From: an uncultured Oribacterium sp.
Lineage (GTDB): Bacteria; Bacillota; Clostridia; Lachnospirales; Lachnospiraceae
Direction of reading: 5' to 3'
Assembly: GCA_900772695.1 (NCBI GenBank)
Contig: CAAGRO010000442.1
Coordinates: 1 to 42,981 of the forward strand
Length of the DNA: 42,981 bases
Below the pieces are notes generated by a model. It had not been told where the DNA came from, did not search any database, and was given only the letters and a program-made list of their open reading frames with translations. A program made the translations under genes and the position numbers. Positions 42,684 to 42,981 of this stretch are shown here, piece by piece (positions within the stretch are counted from its first letter, which is position 1; each line of letters starts with the position of its first letter).

Positions 42684-42981
42684 TCAGGCCCGCTGCACAA
42701 CGGTGAGGAAGCAACCGAGGAGCACGAGCGCATCCATCAGCATCATCGCGCTGAGAAGCAGTGCGTCAAGCCCGATGCTGCTGCGGCCGATCGCCCGCAG
42801 GCGATGGAGCTGTGATATACGAAACGCCAGCAGCAGGACCGGAAGGAACGGCAGGAAATAGCGCCCCTGCACACCCAGAATGTAGAAGGTGTCCGCCGGT
42901 GTATAGGCGAGCAGCATGCTGACCATCAGGACGAAGCCGAGGAGCAGAAATACGAAGACCATCCAGATTCGATGCGGGATG
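42684..42981 (-). CDS. DUF2142-like membrane protein, C-terminal end only
   Basis: The last roughly 99 codons of a gene that enters from beyond the right edge; the frame is open to the final base. Two long hydrophobic segments flank ILGVQGRYFLPFLPVLLLAF, a segment characteristic of the DUF2142 family of polytopic proteins found in polysaccharide-synthesis loci. With the adjacent export permease it suggests the window ends inside a surface-polymer gene cluster. The function is not known. Confidence 0.7.
   Translation of the reverse strand, partial: IPHRIWMVFVFLLLGFVLMVSMLLAYTPADTFYILGVQGRYFLPFLPVLLLAFRISQLHRLRAIGRSSIGLDALLLSAMMLMDALVLLGCFLTVVQRA

Overview
The window looks like chromosomal DNA of a low-G+C-phylum anaerobe in the Clostridia, most likely a Lachnospiraceae member with a moderately high GC content. 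The grounds are strong AGGAGG-type ribosome binding sites, TTGACA/TATAAT promoters with 17-base spacers, an S-box (SAM-I) riboswitch, a type III glutamine synthetase, choline-binding cell-wall repeats and a probable Rex operator before gap. The genus is not resolvable from sequence alone. No tRNA, rRNA, CRISPR array, insertion sequence or prophage is visible.

Region 1 (1-680) is AT-rich and has no convincing gene. It holds a good promoter, a 19-codon ORF with a very strong ribosome binding site, and a terminator. Region 2 (682-9785) is a complete Lsr-type autoinducer-2 (AI-2) locus. lsrA-C-D-B-F runs leftward from one promoter, in the same gene order as the enterobacterial operon. lsrR-lsrK plus a small cupin runs rightward from a divergent promoter. 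The products would import AI-2 through an ABC transporter, phosphorylate it (LsrK), sense the phosphorylated signal (LsrR) and degrade it (LsrF). No LsrG is seen; the cupin is a candidate replacement.

Region 3 (9867-13113) handles methionine and SAM. metA has the Glu111 signature of acetyl-CoA use. It diverges from a short-form metK, and the two promoters have overlapping -35 boxes. Only the metK leader carries a SAM-I riboswitch and terminator. A small membrane protein follows metK. SAM turnover is the source of AI-2, but no luxS is present here.

Region 4 (13115-16563) is the lower-glycolysis cluster gap-pgk-tpiA, with structured spacers and a Rex-like operator upstream of gap. Region 5 (16654-25190) holds a Na/Pi cotransporter with a PhoU-like tail, a secreted amidase, undecaprenyl-diphosphatase, uracil-DNA glycosylase, a phosphoesterase, an unusual cytosolic ParB-like/BMP fusion protein, and a secreted choline-binding-repeat protein. 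The last sits directly after a three-domain HTH-LicC-LicA fusion (25260-27245) that would activate choline for attachment to surface polymers, so ligand synthesis and ligand-binding protein are neighbours. A 213-base nested inverted repeat separates this gene from type III glnA.

Region 6 (27564-33035) holds glnA, fba, thrC and a uridine kinase. Region 7 (33072-39699) is a tight gene run: two-component system, 846-residue membrane protein, ABC ATPase, ABC permease and VanZ-family protein, probably an envelope-stress or export module. Region 8 (39702-42981) has pheA, plsC, a TagG-type polysaccharide export permease and the C-terminal end of a DUF2142-like membrane protein cut by the window edge. 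Everything from tpiA to the right end is on the minus strand.
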